64,000 nucleotides of DNA from Bradyrhizobium sacchari. Its GTDB lineage: Bacteria > Pseudomonadota > Alphaproteobacteria > Rhizobiales > Xanthobacteraceae. The stretch spans positions 808,123-872,122 of the forward strand of contig NZ_LWIG01000007.1 of NCBI RefSeq assembly GCF_002068095.1. The letters are read 5' to 3'. The notes below the pieces were generated by a model, which was not told where the DNA came from, did no database searches, and saw only the letters and a list, made by a program, of their open reading frames with translations. The first letter of the stretch is position 1. Every line of letters begins with the position of its first letter. Shown here in pieces: positions 35,195 through 43,777 of the stretch. A program made the translations under genes and the position numbers.

Positions 35195-36985
35195 TCATTC
35201 CTCGCGGTACCAATCGTGCAGATTGTCGGTTTCGTTGGCCCAGCCGCTGACGATCGGGCGCAAATTGTTGGCCGCGGCCTCCACCTTCAGCCGATGCTGG
35301 ACCGGGATGAACACCGTGTCCTGGTACATGAGGTCGTTGGCCTTGATGTAGTGCGCCGCGCGCTTGATCGGGTCCATTTCGCTTTCCGCGGCCTCGATCG
35401 CCGCGTCGTAGTCCTTGTTGACCCAGCGCGGGAAGTTCGTGCCCTGCCACTTGTTCTCCTTGGTGGCGACGTTGGTGGACAGATAGCGGCGCATGTGCTG
35501 CGACGGGTCCGGCTGGCTCAGCGGAATCTGGAACATCTCGATGTCCGCATAGAACTTCGCGTAGGTATCGGGGTTGGCGACGTCCGAGGAGAAGAAGACC
35601 GATGCAACGACCGACTTCAGTTCGACCTCGATGCCGGCCTTCTGGCAGGCCTGCTTGATGATCGCCTGCGTCTTCTGGCGAGGACCGTTGATCGAGGTCT
35701 GGTAGAGCAGCTTCAGCTTCTTGCCATCCTTCTCGCGGATGCCGTCGGCGCCCGGCTTCCAGCCGGCGTCGTCCAGCAGCTTCGAGGCCTTTTCGACGCT
35801 GAATTCCCAGGTCGTGTTCTTGGAGACGAACTTTTCGGGACCGTTGAGGAAATTGGCGGTGGTGCGGCCTGCGCGGCCATAGATCGCCTTCTTGACGGAC
35901 TCGCGATCGACCAGCAGCGACAGCGCCTTGCGCACGGCGGGATCGGAGAACAGCGGATGCTTGGTCTTCATCGACGAGCGCTCGCCGTCGACCTCCGTGT
36001 TGGGATCGGTGAAGTTGAGCGCGATGAACTCGGTATCGCCGCCGACGGCGTAGACAGTCTTGCCCTTGCCGCCCTTCTCCAGGCGCAACAAGACGTCGTC
36101 CTCGACCTGGATGTTCCAGCCGAAATCATATTCTCCGGTCTGAATCACGGCCCGCGCGGCCGAAACCGCATCGCCACCGCCCTTCATCTCGACGGTGTCG
36201 AAATAGGGACGGTTCGGCATGTGATAGTCGGGATTGAGTTGCCCGCGGACGAGATCACCAGGCTTGAACTCCACGAACTTGTAGGGGCCGGTTCCGACCG
36301 GAGAAAGATTGGTCGGCGCTTCCCGCGACTTGCTTCCCGTGTAGTCGGCAAAGAGATGCTTGGGAATGATGGTGTTGGGCGCCCCGACAAAGGCGTCGGC
36401 CCAGAACGGCGTCGGCTTCTTGAAGAGAATACGGACCGTGAGGTCGTCCACTTTCTCCACGGTGATGTCGCGGTGGGTCGCAATGGTCAATGCGGAGGTC
36501 GCCGGGTCCTTGGCGTACTCCCAGTTGAACACGACGTCGTCCGCGGTGAACGGCTTGCCGTCATGCCATTTGACACCGGGCTTGAGCTTCCACGTCACCG
36601 ACTTGCCGTCGGCGGCGAGCAGACCGTTCTCGATCGACGGAATTTCCGCCGCCAGCACCAGCTTCATGTTGCCGTCCGGATCCCAGCAGGCGAGCGGTTC
36701 GTAGAACAGGCGCGAGCCGTCCTGGTCCTTGGTGCCGGTGGCGAAGTGCGGATTGAGCAGGGTCGGGCCCTGCCACCACAGCAGCTTCAGCGCACCACCG
36801 CCGCCACGCTTGGTCGGCTTGTAGGTCGTGGGGCCCTCGGCCATGGCGACACCGCCGAGCGCCAGGATCTGGTTCGCCAGGGGGGCGGTGAGACCGACCG
36901 CGGCGAGGCGCTTGATGAAGGCGCGGCGATCCATCCGCCCGTCCTTCACCTGACCGATCATCGAACGCAGTTCTTTATCCAGCAT
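35195..36985 (-). CDS. Peptide ABC transporter substrate-binding protein, probably Tat-exported
   Basis: A 596-aa cluster C binding protein (SBP_bac_5). From ATG 36985 the leader MLDKELRSMIGQVKDGRMDRRAFIKRLAAVGL has a twin-arginine motif (RRAFIK, residues 20-25) and ends near VAMAEG. The mature protein has LKPGVKWHDGKPFTADDVVFNWEYAKDP, the family signature. 56 open codons upstream are leader. The M20 gene upstream suggests that the ligand is a peptide or amidated amino acid which the amidohydrolase then cleaves. Confidence 0.93.
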   Translation of the reverse strand: MLDKELRSMIGQVKDGRMDRRAFIKRLAAVGLTAPLANQILALGGVAMAEGPTTYKPTKRGGGGALKLLWWQGPTLLNPHFATGTKDQDGSRLFYEPLACWDPDGNMKLVLAAEIPSIENGLLAADGKSVTWKLKPGVKWHDGKPFTADDVVFNWEYAKDPATSALTIATHRDITVEKVDDLTVRILFKKPTPFWADAFVGAPNTIIPKHLFADYTGSKSREAPTNLSPVGTGPYKFVEFKPGDLVRGQLNPDYHMPNRPYFDTVEMKGGGDAVSAARAVIQTGEYDFGWNIQVEDDVLLRLEKGGKGKTVYAVGGDTEFIALNFTDPNTEVDGERSSMKTKHPLFSDPAVRKALSLLVDRESVKKAIYGRAGRTTANFLNGPEKFVSKNTTWEFSVEKASKLLDDAGWKPGADGIREKDGKKLKLLYQTSINGPRQKTQAIIKQACQKAGIEVELKSVVASVFFSSDVANPDTYAKFYADIEMFQIPLSQPDPSQHMRRYLSTNVATKENKWQGTNFPRWVNKDYDAAIEAAESEMDPIKRAAHYIKANDLMYQDTVFIPVQHRLKVEAAANNLRPIVSGWANETDNLHDWYREE

Positions 36986-37246
36986 GGTTGTCCCCGTCTG
37001 GTTCCCGTATGGATGCAGGCGGCCGCACGTGGCGACCGCCGGTTTTGGCTGGCGGTAGATGGCACACCGATTGGGGGGCCCGTCAACTGGGACCGTGTGT
37101 ATGCAAACGGTCTTCTGGCTGTCCGTTGGGCAAAACCGCGTTCCGCAGCCCAAGCGTTCGGCAATCCGGCGCCAAAATGCGCCGGAAATCGCGCTGCACT
37201 GCGGAAAATTTGTTCGCCGGATCAGACGAAGTATCGAGACCGAATT

Positions 37247-38665
37247 CTACGCCACGGACATGTCGAGCGGGGGCGCGACGTGGTCCGGCAGCGGACAGAC
37301 GTAGGGTGTCTTGGCCGTGCGCTTCTGAAGATCGGCTTTGGCAGCCTTGATCAGTTCGGGATCCGTCAGCGCCTTGATGCCGAGCCCGGCCATCGCCTTG
37401 GCCGCCTGCACCATGGCCTTGTGCGCGTGCGGGCTCTTGCCCTGCGCCACCACCTGCCAGGTGTGGAAGGGCGTGCCGATTGCAACCGTGGGTGCGTGAA
37501 CCTGCACGGTCGGCACCACCCAGCTGACATCGCCGACGTCGGTCGAACCTACAAGCGGGTTGCGCTTGGCATCGAGCGGCACCAGGAAGTCGGCCAGCGG
37601 CCGATCGGTCGGCTCCATGCCGATCGCGTAGTAGACCGAGGAGATGTCCTTGTCGGTCAGCGTCGCGCGGATCTCGGTGGCAAAGCTCTTGTCCGCATCG
37701 TCGAAATGCGGCGGTCCGAGCTCTTCCATGACCCGGTGCAGCGCCTGCTCGAGCGGCGCGTTCGGCAGGATGTTGGAGACCGCGGAGATGATCTTCATCT
37801 CGACCTTGGTCTCGGTCATCAGCGCAGCACCCTGGGCGATCTTGGACACGCGTTCGACCAGCTCGTTCATGCCGGGCAGATCGCGGGCGCGGATCGAATA
37901 GCGCACCCGCGCATGCGCCTGCACCACGTTGGGCGCAATGCCGCCGGTGTCGAGCAGCGCATAGTGCACGCGCGCATCGCTCGGCATGTGCTCGCGCATG
38001 TAGTTCACACCGACGTTCATCAGTTCCACGGCATCGAGCGCGGAACGGCCGAGATGCGGCGAAGCCGCCGCATGCGAGGTGCGGCCGGTGAAGATGAAGT
38101 CGGCGCGCGTGTTCGCGAGCGACGGCGTTACCGCCACTTCCCAGAAGCTGTGCGGATGCCAGGTGATGGCGATGTCGGCGTCCGCGAACGCGCCGGAGCG
38201 CACCATGAAGGCCTTTGCCGCGCCGCCTTCTTCGGCCGGGCAACCGTAATAGCGCACGCGGCCCGGCAGCTTGTTCTCGGCGAGCCAGTCCTTCACCGCG
38301 GTCGCGGCGAGCAGCGCGGCGGAACCGAGCAGATTGTGACCGCAGCCGTGACCGTGTCCGCCGGTCTCGATCGGACGATGCTCGGCCACGCCCGCCTCCT
38401 GGCTGAGGCCGGGCAGCGCGTCATATTCACCCATGAAGGCGATGACCGGCCCACCCTCGCCCCACTCGCCCATCACTGCGGTCGGAATACCCGCGACTTT
38501 CTCGGTGATGCGAAAGCCCTGATGACGCAGCTCGGCGAGGTGCTCGGCGGCGGACCGCGCCTCGGTGTAGCACACCTCCGGCATGCCCCAGACCTTGTCG
38601 CTGAGGTCGATGAAACGCGCCTTGATCGTATCGACGCCACGCCAGATGTCGCTGCGGTTGTCCAT
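37247..38665 (-). CDS. M20 family amidohydrolase (aminobenzoyl-glutamate hydrolase B-like)
   Basis: A zinc amidohydrolase of 472 aa from ATG 38665. Metal-site elements are GHGHGCGHNLLG (Cys/His), the YGCPAEEGGAAK stretch with the catalytic Glu pair, and ITWHPHSFW. The N-terminus DNRSDIWRGVDTIKARFIDLSDKVW resembles AbgB, which cleaves p-aminobenzoyl-glutamate, but other N-acyl amino acids are possible. It is cytoplasmic. It is the first gene of the minus-strand operon; 261 bases without a recognisable gene separate it from the binding-protein gene. Confidence 0.9.
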   Translation of the reverse strand: MDNRSDIWRGVDTIKARFIDLSDKVWGMPEVCYTEARSAAEHLAELRHQGFRITEKVAGIPTAVMGEWGEGGPVIAFMGEYDALPGLSQEAGVAEHRPIETGGHGHGCGHNLLGSAALLAATAVKDWLAENKLPGRVRYYGCPAEEGGAAKAFMVRSGAFADADIAITWHPHSFWEVAVTPSLANTRADFIFTGRTSHAAASPHLGRSALDAVELMNVGVNYMREHMPSDARVHYALLDTGGIAPNVVQAHARVRYSIRARDLPGMNELVERVSKIAQGAALMTETKVEMKIISAVSNILPNAPLEQALHRVMEELGPPHFDDADKSFATEIRATLTDKDISSVYYAIGMEPTDRPLADFLVPLDAKRNPLVGSTDVGDVSWVVPTVQVHAPTVAIGTPFHTWQVVAQGKSPHAHKAMVQAAKAMAGLGIKALTDPELIKAAKADLQKRTAKTPYVCPLPDHVAPPLDMSVA

Positions 38666-38692
38666 TGCTTCGGTCCGTGATCCCTTGGTCAA

Positions 38693-38722
38693 ACGAAGCG
38701 ACAATGGGTAGCAGCTTCGTTG
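38693..38722. promoter_or_regulatory. Inverted repeat upstream of the M20-peptide transporter operon
   Basis: AACGAAGC (38693-38700) and GCTTCGTT (38715-38722) form 8-bp arms separated by 14 bases, 28 bases before the M20 start on the minus strand. The arm spacing, about two helical turns centre to centre, suits a dimeric regulator. No regulator gene is adjacent. Confidence 0.4.
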
Positions 38723-38957
38723 CAGCCCGCCTAGCACCTCGCCGGACAGCAGCCATGCGGCGGATGCCGGATCGAAGCGCGCGCCGCAGCGGACCGCGCG
38801 CGAGCCGGTCCCGCACATTTCAAAGATTTCACACTGCGTTATCAGGAATTGTTGCGGAACGAGGCTTTCAAGACGGCCCTCTCCGGCCTAAATTACGTGA
38901 GCTTCGCGCGTCGTCCCGCACCAAAGGCGGAGCGATGCACTCAGCCAGGAGAACTCC

Positions 38958-39929
38958 ATGCCCGCCCTGACCGAATGGAGAGTGCCGCCGGCCAATCAGC
39001 CACGTGCGAGCGACTACGGTTTCGATCTCGACCGCGCGCTCGCCTCCGTCGTCGGCCTGCACGCCATCGTCCCGCCGGACGCATTCAGCGCCGAGACGCT
39101 GGGCACCGAACGCGCCGGCAACGGCGTCGTGATCGACGACGGGCTGGTGCTGACCATCGGCTATCTTATCACCGAGGCGGAATCGGTGTGGCTGCACCTC
39201 GCAGACGGACGTGTCGTCGAGGGGCATGCGCTCGGTTTCGATTCCGTCACCGGCTTCGGCCTCGTGCAGGCACTCGGCGAGCTCGACGTCGAGCCCTTGC
39301 CGCTCGGCAATTCGGCCGATACCCGCATCGGCGACCGCGTCGTGGTCGGAGGCGCCGGCGGCCGGACGCGATCGGTTGCAAGCCAGATCGTGGCCAAGCA
39401 GGAATTCGCCGGCTACTGGGAATACCTGCTGGATGAAGCCGTCTTCACCTATCCCGCACACCCGAACTGGGGCGGCACCGGCCTGCTCAACGAGCACGGC
39501 GAGTTGATCGGCATCGGCTCGCTCCAGCTCGAGCGTGAACGCGACGGCAAGGCCGAGCACGTCAACATGATCGTGCCGATCGACCTACTGAAGCCGATCC
39601 TGGACGATCTACGCAAGTTCGGCCGCGTCAACAAGCCGTCGCGGCCCTGGCTCGGGCTGTACTCGACCGAGATCGACAACCGCGTGGTGGTGATCGGGAT
39701 CTCCGCCAACGGCCCGGCCGAACGCGCCGAGCTCAAGACCGGCGACGTGATCCTTGCCGTGGATGGCGAGAAGATCACGAGCCAGACCGCCTTCTACAGG
39801 AAGATGTGGGCGCTCGGCGCCGCGGGCGTCGACGTACCGCTGACCGTGCACCATGAGGGCGTCACGTTCGACGTCACGGTGACCTCGACCGACCGCTTCA
39901 AGCTCTTGAAGGCGCCGAAGCTGCATTGA
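38958..39929 (+). CDS. HtrA-like trypsin-fold plus PDZ protein with substituted catalytic triad
   Basis: A 323-aa protein with no signal peptide. Residues about 25-215 follow the S1C (DegP/HtrA) fold and about 220-315 a PDZ domain (PWLGLYSTEIDNRVVVIGISANGPAERAELKTGDVILAVDG). Aligning by eye: the His block TNxHVV reads TIGYLI, the Asp block DLAVL reads TGFGLV, and the Ser motif GNSGGP reads NWGGTG. All three catalytic residues therefore seem to be replaced. It is probably a non-proteolytic cytoplasmic scaffold. The start follows AGGAGAACTCC. It is 34 bases before the hydrolase gene. Confidence 0.8.
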   Translation: MPALTEWRVPPANQPRASDYGFDLDRALASVVGLHAIVPPDAFSAETLGTERAGNGVVIDDGLVLTIGYLITEAESVWLHLADGRVVEGHALGFDSVTGFGLVQALGELDVEPLPLGNSADTRIGDRVVVGGAGGRTRSVASQIVAKQEFAGYWEYLLDEAVFTYPAHPNWGGTGLLNEHGELIGIGSLQLERERDGKAEHVNMIVPIDLLKPILDDLRKFGRVNKPSRPWLGLYSTEIDNRVVVIGISANGPAERAELKTGDVILAVDGEKITSQTAFYRKMWALGAAGVDVPLTVHHEGVTFDVTVTSTDRFKLLKAPKLH

Positions 39930-39963
39930 CCCCAAGCCAGGGACGCCGCCAAGGGAAGCTGCA

Positions 39964-41034
39964 ATGAGCGAGGCCGTGATCGACGACATCGTGGCCGTGT
40001 TGCCGCCGCTGCTCAGCGCGCTTGAAGCGCTCGGCTTCTTCCAACGGCATCTGCACCCGCCGGCCTTTGCCTCGGTGATGAGTGCGATCGGCAGGCCGGA
40101 CGAGGCGCTGCAGGCATCGCACGCTGCGATCAGTGAATGGCCGGAGCAATTTGCCGGCTTGCGCGAACGGCTCGATCGCGCCTGCAACGAGACACTCGTC
40201 GCCTTTGCCGGCATCCGCGACGTCGAGCGCGGCAATGGCGATCTCGTCGCCGTGTTTCGCGCGTTGCGCCACCTGCCGCGCGCGCAGGAGGCGCTCTATC
40301 CTCTGGCGGCGCAATTTCCGCCCGTGAGCAGCTTCTTCCTCAACACCGCCAATCGCGAGAATGAAGATCTGCTGACGCGGCTGGAAGCCGGCGCAAGCGA
40401 GCACGCCGGCCTCTTCCACGACCACAACGAGCCCGGCAGCCGCGGCGGCTTTTCGGTCTATGTCCCCGAATATTATACGCCCGGCCGCGCCCTGCCGCTG
40501 GTGATGGCGCTGCATGGCGGCCGCGGCAATGGCCGCGGATTTCTCTGGAGCTGGCTGCGCGATGTCCGCAGTCTCGGCGCGATCCTCGTCGCGCCAACAG
40601 CGACCGGCCCTACCTGGGCGCTGATGGGGGACGACACCGACACGCCGAACCTGATGCGCATCCTCGAGACGGTGCGCAGCCGCTGGAGCATCGACGCCTC
40701 GCGCATGCTGCTGACCGGGATGAGCGACGGCGGCACCTTCTGCTACGTCACCGGGCTCGACGGCGCTTCGCCCTTCACGCATCTGGCGCCGGTCTCGGCG
40801 ACCTTTCATCCGCTGATGGCGGAGATGGCGGATGCGACGCGCATGCGGGGCCTGCCCATCTTCATCACCCACGGCAAGCTCGACTGGATGTTTCCGGTGC
40901 AGACCGCGCGGCAGACGCAAGCCGCGCTCTCCGCCGCCGGCGCGCGCGTCATGTATCGCGAGATCGACGACCTCAGCCACACCTATCCGCGCGAGATCAA
41001 CGCGGAGCTTCTGGCGTGGCTGAACGGTGAATGA
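39964..41034 (+). CDS. Alpha/beta hydrolase, phospholipase/carboxylesterase type
   Basis: A 356-aa protein. The first 150 residues are helical with no family I recognise (a possible binding or oligomerisation part). The hydrolase fold then starts at GFSVYVPEYYTPGRALPLVMALHGGRGNG, with nucleophile elbow GMSDGG, acid HGKLDWMFP and His in DLSHTYP. That is a complete triad of the YpfH/esterase type. No signal peptide. It directly follows the pseudoprotease gene and is likely co-transcribed, which makes the two functional partners worth testing. Confidence 0.85.
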   Translation: MSEAVIDDIVAVLPPLLSALEALGFFQRHLHPPAFASVMSAIGRPDEALQASHAAISEWPEQFAGLRERLDRACNETLVAFAGIRDVERGNGDLVAVFRALRHLPRAQEALYPLAAQFPPVSSFFLNTANRENEDLLTRLEAGASEHAGLFHDHNEPGSRGGFSVYVPEYYTPGRALPLVMALHGGRGNGRGFLWSWLRDVRSLGAILVAPTATGPTWALMGDDTDTPNLMRILETVRSRWSIDASRMLLTGMSDGGTFCYVTGLDGASPFTHLAPVSATFHPLMAEMADATRMRGLPIFITHGKLDWMFPVQTARQTQAALSAAGARVMYREIDDLSHTYPREINAELLAWLNGE

Positions 41035-41066
41035 ACAATCGCTCCTTAGATGCGCCGCATGGCCGC

Positions 41067-41091
41067 GGAACCATCCTGCCGTGCCGACGTT
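41067..41091 (+). promoter_or_regulatory. EcfG-type general stress promoter for the 68-aa membrane protein
   Basis: GGAAC (41067-41071), 16 bases, CGTT (41088-41091), an exact consensus match. The ATG of the small membrane-protein gene is 25 bases downstream, giving a very short leader. Confidence 0.6.
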
Positions 41092-41116
41092 ATCGGCGCG
41101 ACACCGGAGGCCTGCT

Positions 41117-41323
41117 ATGAGGACGTTTTTCGGAATGATTTTGGGCGCGCTGCTGCTTGCGGGCGGCGTCTATATCTATGATTCCATGCAGACCTCGTCC
41201 GTCGCCAATGGCGAGGTCGCGACCACCAATCGCACCATCGTGAACTGGGATGTCGCGAAGGCCGATTGGGATGCGCTGCGCGATCGCGCGCACAAGGACT
41301 GGGTCCGCATCTCGTCGAAGTAA
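41117..41323 (+). CDS. Small single-pass membrane protein
   Basis: A 68-aa protein from ATG 41117 (GAGG upstream; the longer open frame starts inside the promoter). One N-terminal transmembrane helix, MRTFFGMILGALLLAGGVYIYDS, then a soluble tail rich in Trp, Asp and Lys (VNWDVAKADWDALRDRAHKDW). No known family. The EcfG-like promoter just upstream suggests stress induction, and a strong terminator follows. Confidence 0.75.
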   Translation: MRTFFGMILGALLLAGGVYIYDSMQTSSVANGEVATTNRTIVNWDVAKADWDALRDRAHKDWVRISSK

Positions 41324-41341
41324 CGCCGCGGTATCATGAAC

Positions 41342-41373
41342 AAGGCGCCGTCGCGGGTCCGCGGCGGCGCCTT
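41342..41373. terminator. Bidirectional terminator
   Basis: AAGGCGCCGTCGCGG-gt-CCGCGGCGGCGCCTT is a 15-bp stem with one G-T wobble, placed between the convergent 68-aa gene and the DsbA-like gene. The flanking AA/TT ends are short. Confidence 0.75.
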
Positions 41374-41402
41374 CATGTTGGCTGCGATCAACGTTGCGCG
41401 CG

Positions 41403-42065
41403 TCAGTTCATCTTGGCCTTGCGTGCGTCGGCGATGACCTGCTCGAACTCGGCCATGCTGAGCACGCCGGGCACGCGATATTTGCCGACGATGAAGGACG
41501 GGGTGCCGCGAAAGCCGAAGGCTTCGGCCTGCTCGTTGTTGCGCTTGAGGATGGCGTCGATGTCCTTGGCGTGATCGGTGAGATCGCGCTTCAACCGGTC
41601 CATGTCGACACCGGCGGCCGCGAGCAGCTCGTTGATGCGCGGCTCGGTCAGACGCGAGGAGACGCCCATCATGGCGTCATGGGCCTGATGGTACTTGTCC
41701 TGGAATTTGGCCGCCAGCGCGGTTCGCGCCGCCGTGACCGAGACCGGCCCGAGGATCGGCCAGTCCTTCATCACCAGCCTCACCTTGCCGTCATCCTGGA
41801 CGACCTGGCGCAGCTCGGGCTCGAGCTTGCGGCAATAGGGGCAATTGTAGTCAGACCATTCGACAATGGTGATATTGCCGTCGGGATTGCCGGCGACAGG
41901 CGTGTCGGGATCGCGCAGCACCTTGGTTTCGGTCAGCACCTCGTCATCGTCGGCGGCTGCCAGCGCCGAGGTGATGCCGCCCGCCGCGAGAGCGCCCACC
42001 CCGATCAGGGTCAACGCCGCACGCCGGGTCGGCACCAGGCGGCCCTTAGTCCCATATCCAGTCAT
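41403..42065 (-). CDS. DsbA-family thiol oxidoreductase
   Basis: A 220-aa exported thioredoxin-fold protein. The leader has RR at 14-15 followed by AALTLIGVGALAAGG, so Sec or Tat export; the mature fold starts near VLRDPDTPVAGNPDGNITIVEWSDYNCPYC. The active site is CPYC (Cys75, Cys78) with a helical insertion (DAMMGVSSRLTEPRINELLAAAGVD) as in DsbA/BdbD and Com1-like proteins, and the cis-Pro in GTPSFIVG. It probably introduces or shuffles disulfides in the periplasm. dsbB is 5 kb away. Confidence 0.93.
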   Translation of the reverse strand: MTGYGTKGRLVPTRRAALTLIGVGALAAGGITSALAAADDDEVLTETKVLRDPDTPVAGNPDGNITIVEWSDYNCPYCRKLEPELRQVVQDDGKVRLVMKDWPILGPVSVTAARTALAAKFQDKYHQAHDAMMGVSSRLTEPRINELLAAAGVDMDRLKRDLTDHAKDIDAILKRNNEQAEAFGFRGTPSFIVGKYRVPGVLSMAEFEQVIADARKAKMN

Positions 42066-42152
42066 ATCTCGTCCCGTTTCGGTCCCATCGCCGGAGGTAC
42101 GGCTCGGGACCGGGAATTGTTACCGACCATATAGAGTGTCGCGGCGGCGATG

Positions 42153-42875
42153 TCATCGCACCAGCAGCGTGACCGCCAAGGGGACCAGGAACGAGGTCAC
42201 CAGCGCGTTGAGGCTCATGGCGATGCCGGAGAAGACGCCGGCGATCTCGTCGACCTGGAACGCCTGCGCAGTGCCGATGCCATGCGCGGCAAGGCCCGCG
42301 GCAAAGCCGCGAGCCCGGTAATCGGTGATGCCGGTGCGGTTCATCAGCGGCGTCACGATGATCGCGCCCATGATGCCGGTGAGGATCACGGCGACCGCCG
42401 CCAGCGAGGGATCGGCATGCAGGGATTCGGCGATGCCCATGGCGACGCCGGCGGTGACGGATTTCGGCGACAGCGACAGCACGACATCGCGCGGCAGTCC
42501 GGCAAGCTCGGCCAGCAGCACCACCGATGCCACCGCCGTGACCGAGCCGGCGATCAGCGCCACCAGCATGGGCACGATGGATGAAACCACGCGCTTGCGG
42601 TTCTCATAGAGCGGCACGGCCAGCGCGACGGTGGCGGGTCCCAGCAGGAAGTGCACGAACTGCGCGCCGGCGAAATAGGTCGTATAGGTGGTGCCGGTCA
42701 GGAGCAGGAACGCGCCGATGATCCACATCGCATGCAACACGGGATTGGCGAGCGGATGGCGTCGCGTCGCCAGCGACACCGCATCCGTGCCTGCATAGAC
42801 CAGCAGGGTCACAGTCAGCCAGAGCAGCGGCGACTGCGAGAGATAGACCCAGAGCGAGAACGGGTTGTCCTTCAT
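42153..42875 (-). CDS. lrgB: LrgB-family membrane protein
   Basis: A 240-aa inner-membrane protein with about seven helices. The conserved block LSPKSVTAGVAMGIAESLHADPSLAAVAVILTGIMGAII is the LrgB/YohK signature, and MNRTGITDYRARGFAAGLAAHGIGTAQAF follows. In some bacteria LrgA/LrgB affect murein hydrolase export or carry glycolate or pyruvate. ATG 42875 overlaps the stop of lrgA (ATGA), so translation is normally coupled to the now frameshifted lrgA. Confidence 0.92.
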   Translation of the reverse strand: MKDNPFSLWVYLSQSPLLWLTVTLLVYAGTDAVSLATRRHPLANPVLHAMWIIGAFLLLTGTTYTTYFAGAQFVHFLLGPATVALAVPLYENRKRVVSSIVPMLVALIAGSVTAVASVVLLAELAGLPRDVVLSLSPKSVTAGVAMGIAESLHADPSLAAVAVILTGIMGAIIVTPLMNRTGITDYRARGFAAGLAAHGIGTAQAFQVDEIAGVFSGIAMSLNALVTSFLVPLAVTLLVR

Positions 42876-43253
42876 CGCGCGTCCTGTTGCCGCAATAGTC
42901 GGCTGACGAGGCGGAAAGTCAGCACAGTCGCGAGCAGCGTGACGACCACGGACAGCGCGAGCACGATGACGATGGCGATGCCGTGGGACGCGAGGAGATC
43001 GAGCTCCCGCACGACGCCGACGCCGGCCGGCACGAAGAGCAGCGAGAGATGGGCCAGAAGGCCCCTGCTCGCCGTCTCGACGCCGTTGTCGCGCAGCGGC
43101 CCGCGCGCAAGCAGCGCAAAGGTCGCGTGCGAGCAACAGGACCAGGAGCAGCAGCAGCCCGAGCACGGGTCCCGGCAATGGCAGGCCGAGGCCGCGCACG
43201 ACGGCTTCGCCGATCAACTGGCAGAGCAGGATGAGACCGAGACTTGCAAGCAT
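42872..43253 (-). pseudogene. lrgA: Frameshifted lrgA (CidA/LrgA family)
   Basis: From ATG 43253 the frame is a good LrgA N-terminus (GLILLCQLIGEAVVRGLGLPLPGPVLGLLLLLVLLLARD). At about 43118-43122 the LrgA sequence moves into another frame: TFALLARGPLRDNGVETASRGLL, then AHLSLLFVPAGVGVV, running to a TGA that overlaps lrgB. One extra base, or two missing, accounts for it. Fixed, the protein would be about 126 aa, normal for LrgA. It could be a true mutation or a sequencing error. Confidence 0.8.
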
Positions 43254-43297
43254 GGCGTTCGCATCAAGGGACGCACCGCCGGGCTTGTCAATCGCCG

Positions 43298-43774
43298 CTA
43301 TGCGCGGGACGCGCGTGGTTCATGCGAAGCCGCAATGCGAGGCAGCATCGCCATCAGCGTCCCGGTCATCGTGGCGATCAGTGTGGTCTTGCCGTCATGC
43401 TCGGCGAAGGCCTTGGCCTCGCAGAAAGTGAGTGTGCGACCGGGCTTGACCACTTCGGCCTTGAAGACGAAGCGCTCGCCGCGGGCTGGCGCGAGCAGCG
43501 TGGTCTTGAATTCGACGGTGAGGATATCGGCCTCCTTGGGCATCAGCGTGAAGGCCGCAACGCCGCAGGCATTGTCGAGCCCGGCCGTGATGATGCCGGC
43601 ATGAATAAAACCGTTCTGCTGCGTGAGAGTCGGCGCATGCAGCATCGCCAGCTCGACCTCACCCGGCGCGAGACGGACGATCACGATGCCGAGCGCGTGC
43701 ATGGCCGGCTGGCCATCGAACATGGCGATGGAAGCCGCGCGATAGCCCGGGTTTTTCGGCTCGAAAGCGGCCAT
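43298..43774 (-). CDS. PaaI-type hotdog thioesterase
   Basis: A 158-aa hotdog-fold protein of the PaaI family: QNGFIHAGIITAGLDNACGVAAFTLMP holds the catalytic helix and motif, followed by the beta-sheet strand ILTVEFKTTLLAPARGERF. Hydrolyses acyl- or aryl-CoA thioesters. It lies 3 bases after the 4HBT-type thioesterase gene on the same strand, and the pair is divergent from the TetR gene with two shared operators between. Confidence 0.88.
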   Translation of the reverse strand: MAAFEPKNPGYRAASIAMFDGQPAMHALGIVIVRLAPGEVELAMLHAPTLTQQNGFIHAGIITAGLDNACGVAAFTLMPKEADILTVEFKTTLLAPARGERFVFKAEVVKPGRTLTFCEAKAFAEHDGKTTLIATMTGTLMAMLPRIAASHEPRASRA

Positions 43775-43777
43775 GGG

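Noticed and set aside
35216..38680. A 1154-codon open frame on the plus strand
   Set aside because: It is antisense to the binding-protein and M20 genes, which carry signal sequence, domains and motifs; the frame is kept open by GC-rich codon bias on the other strand.
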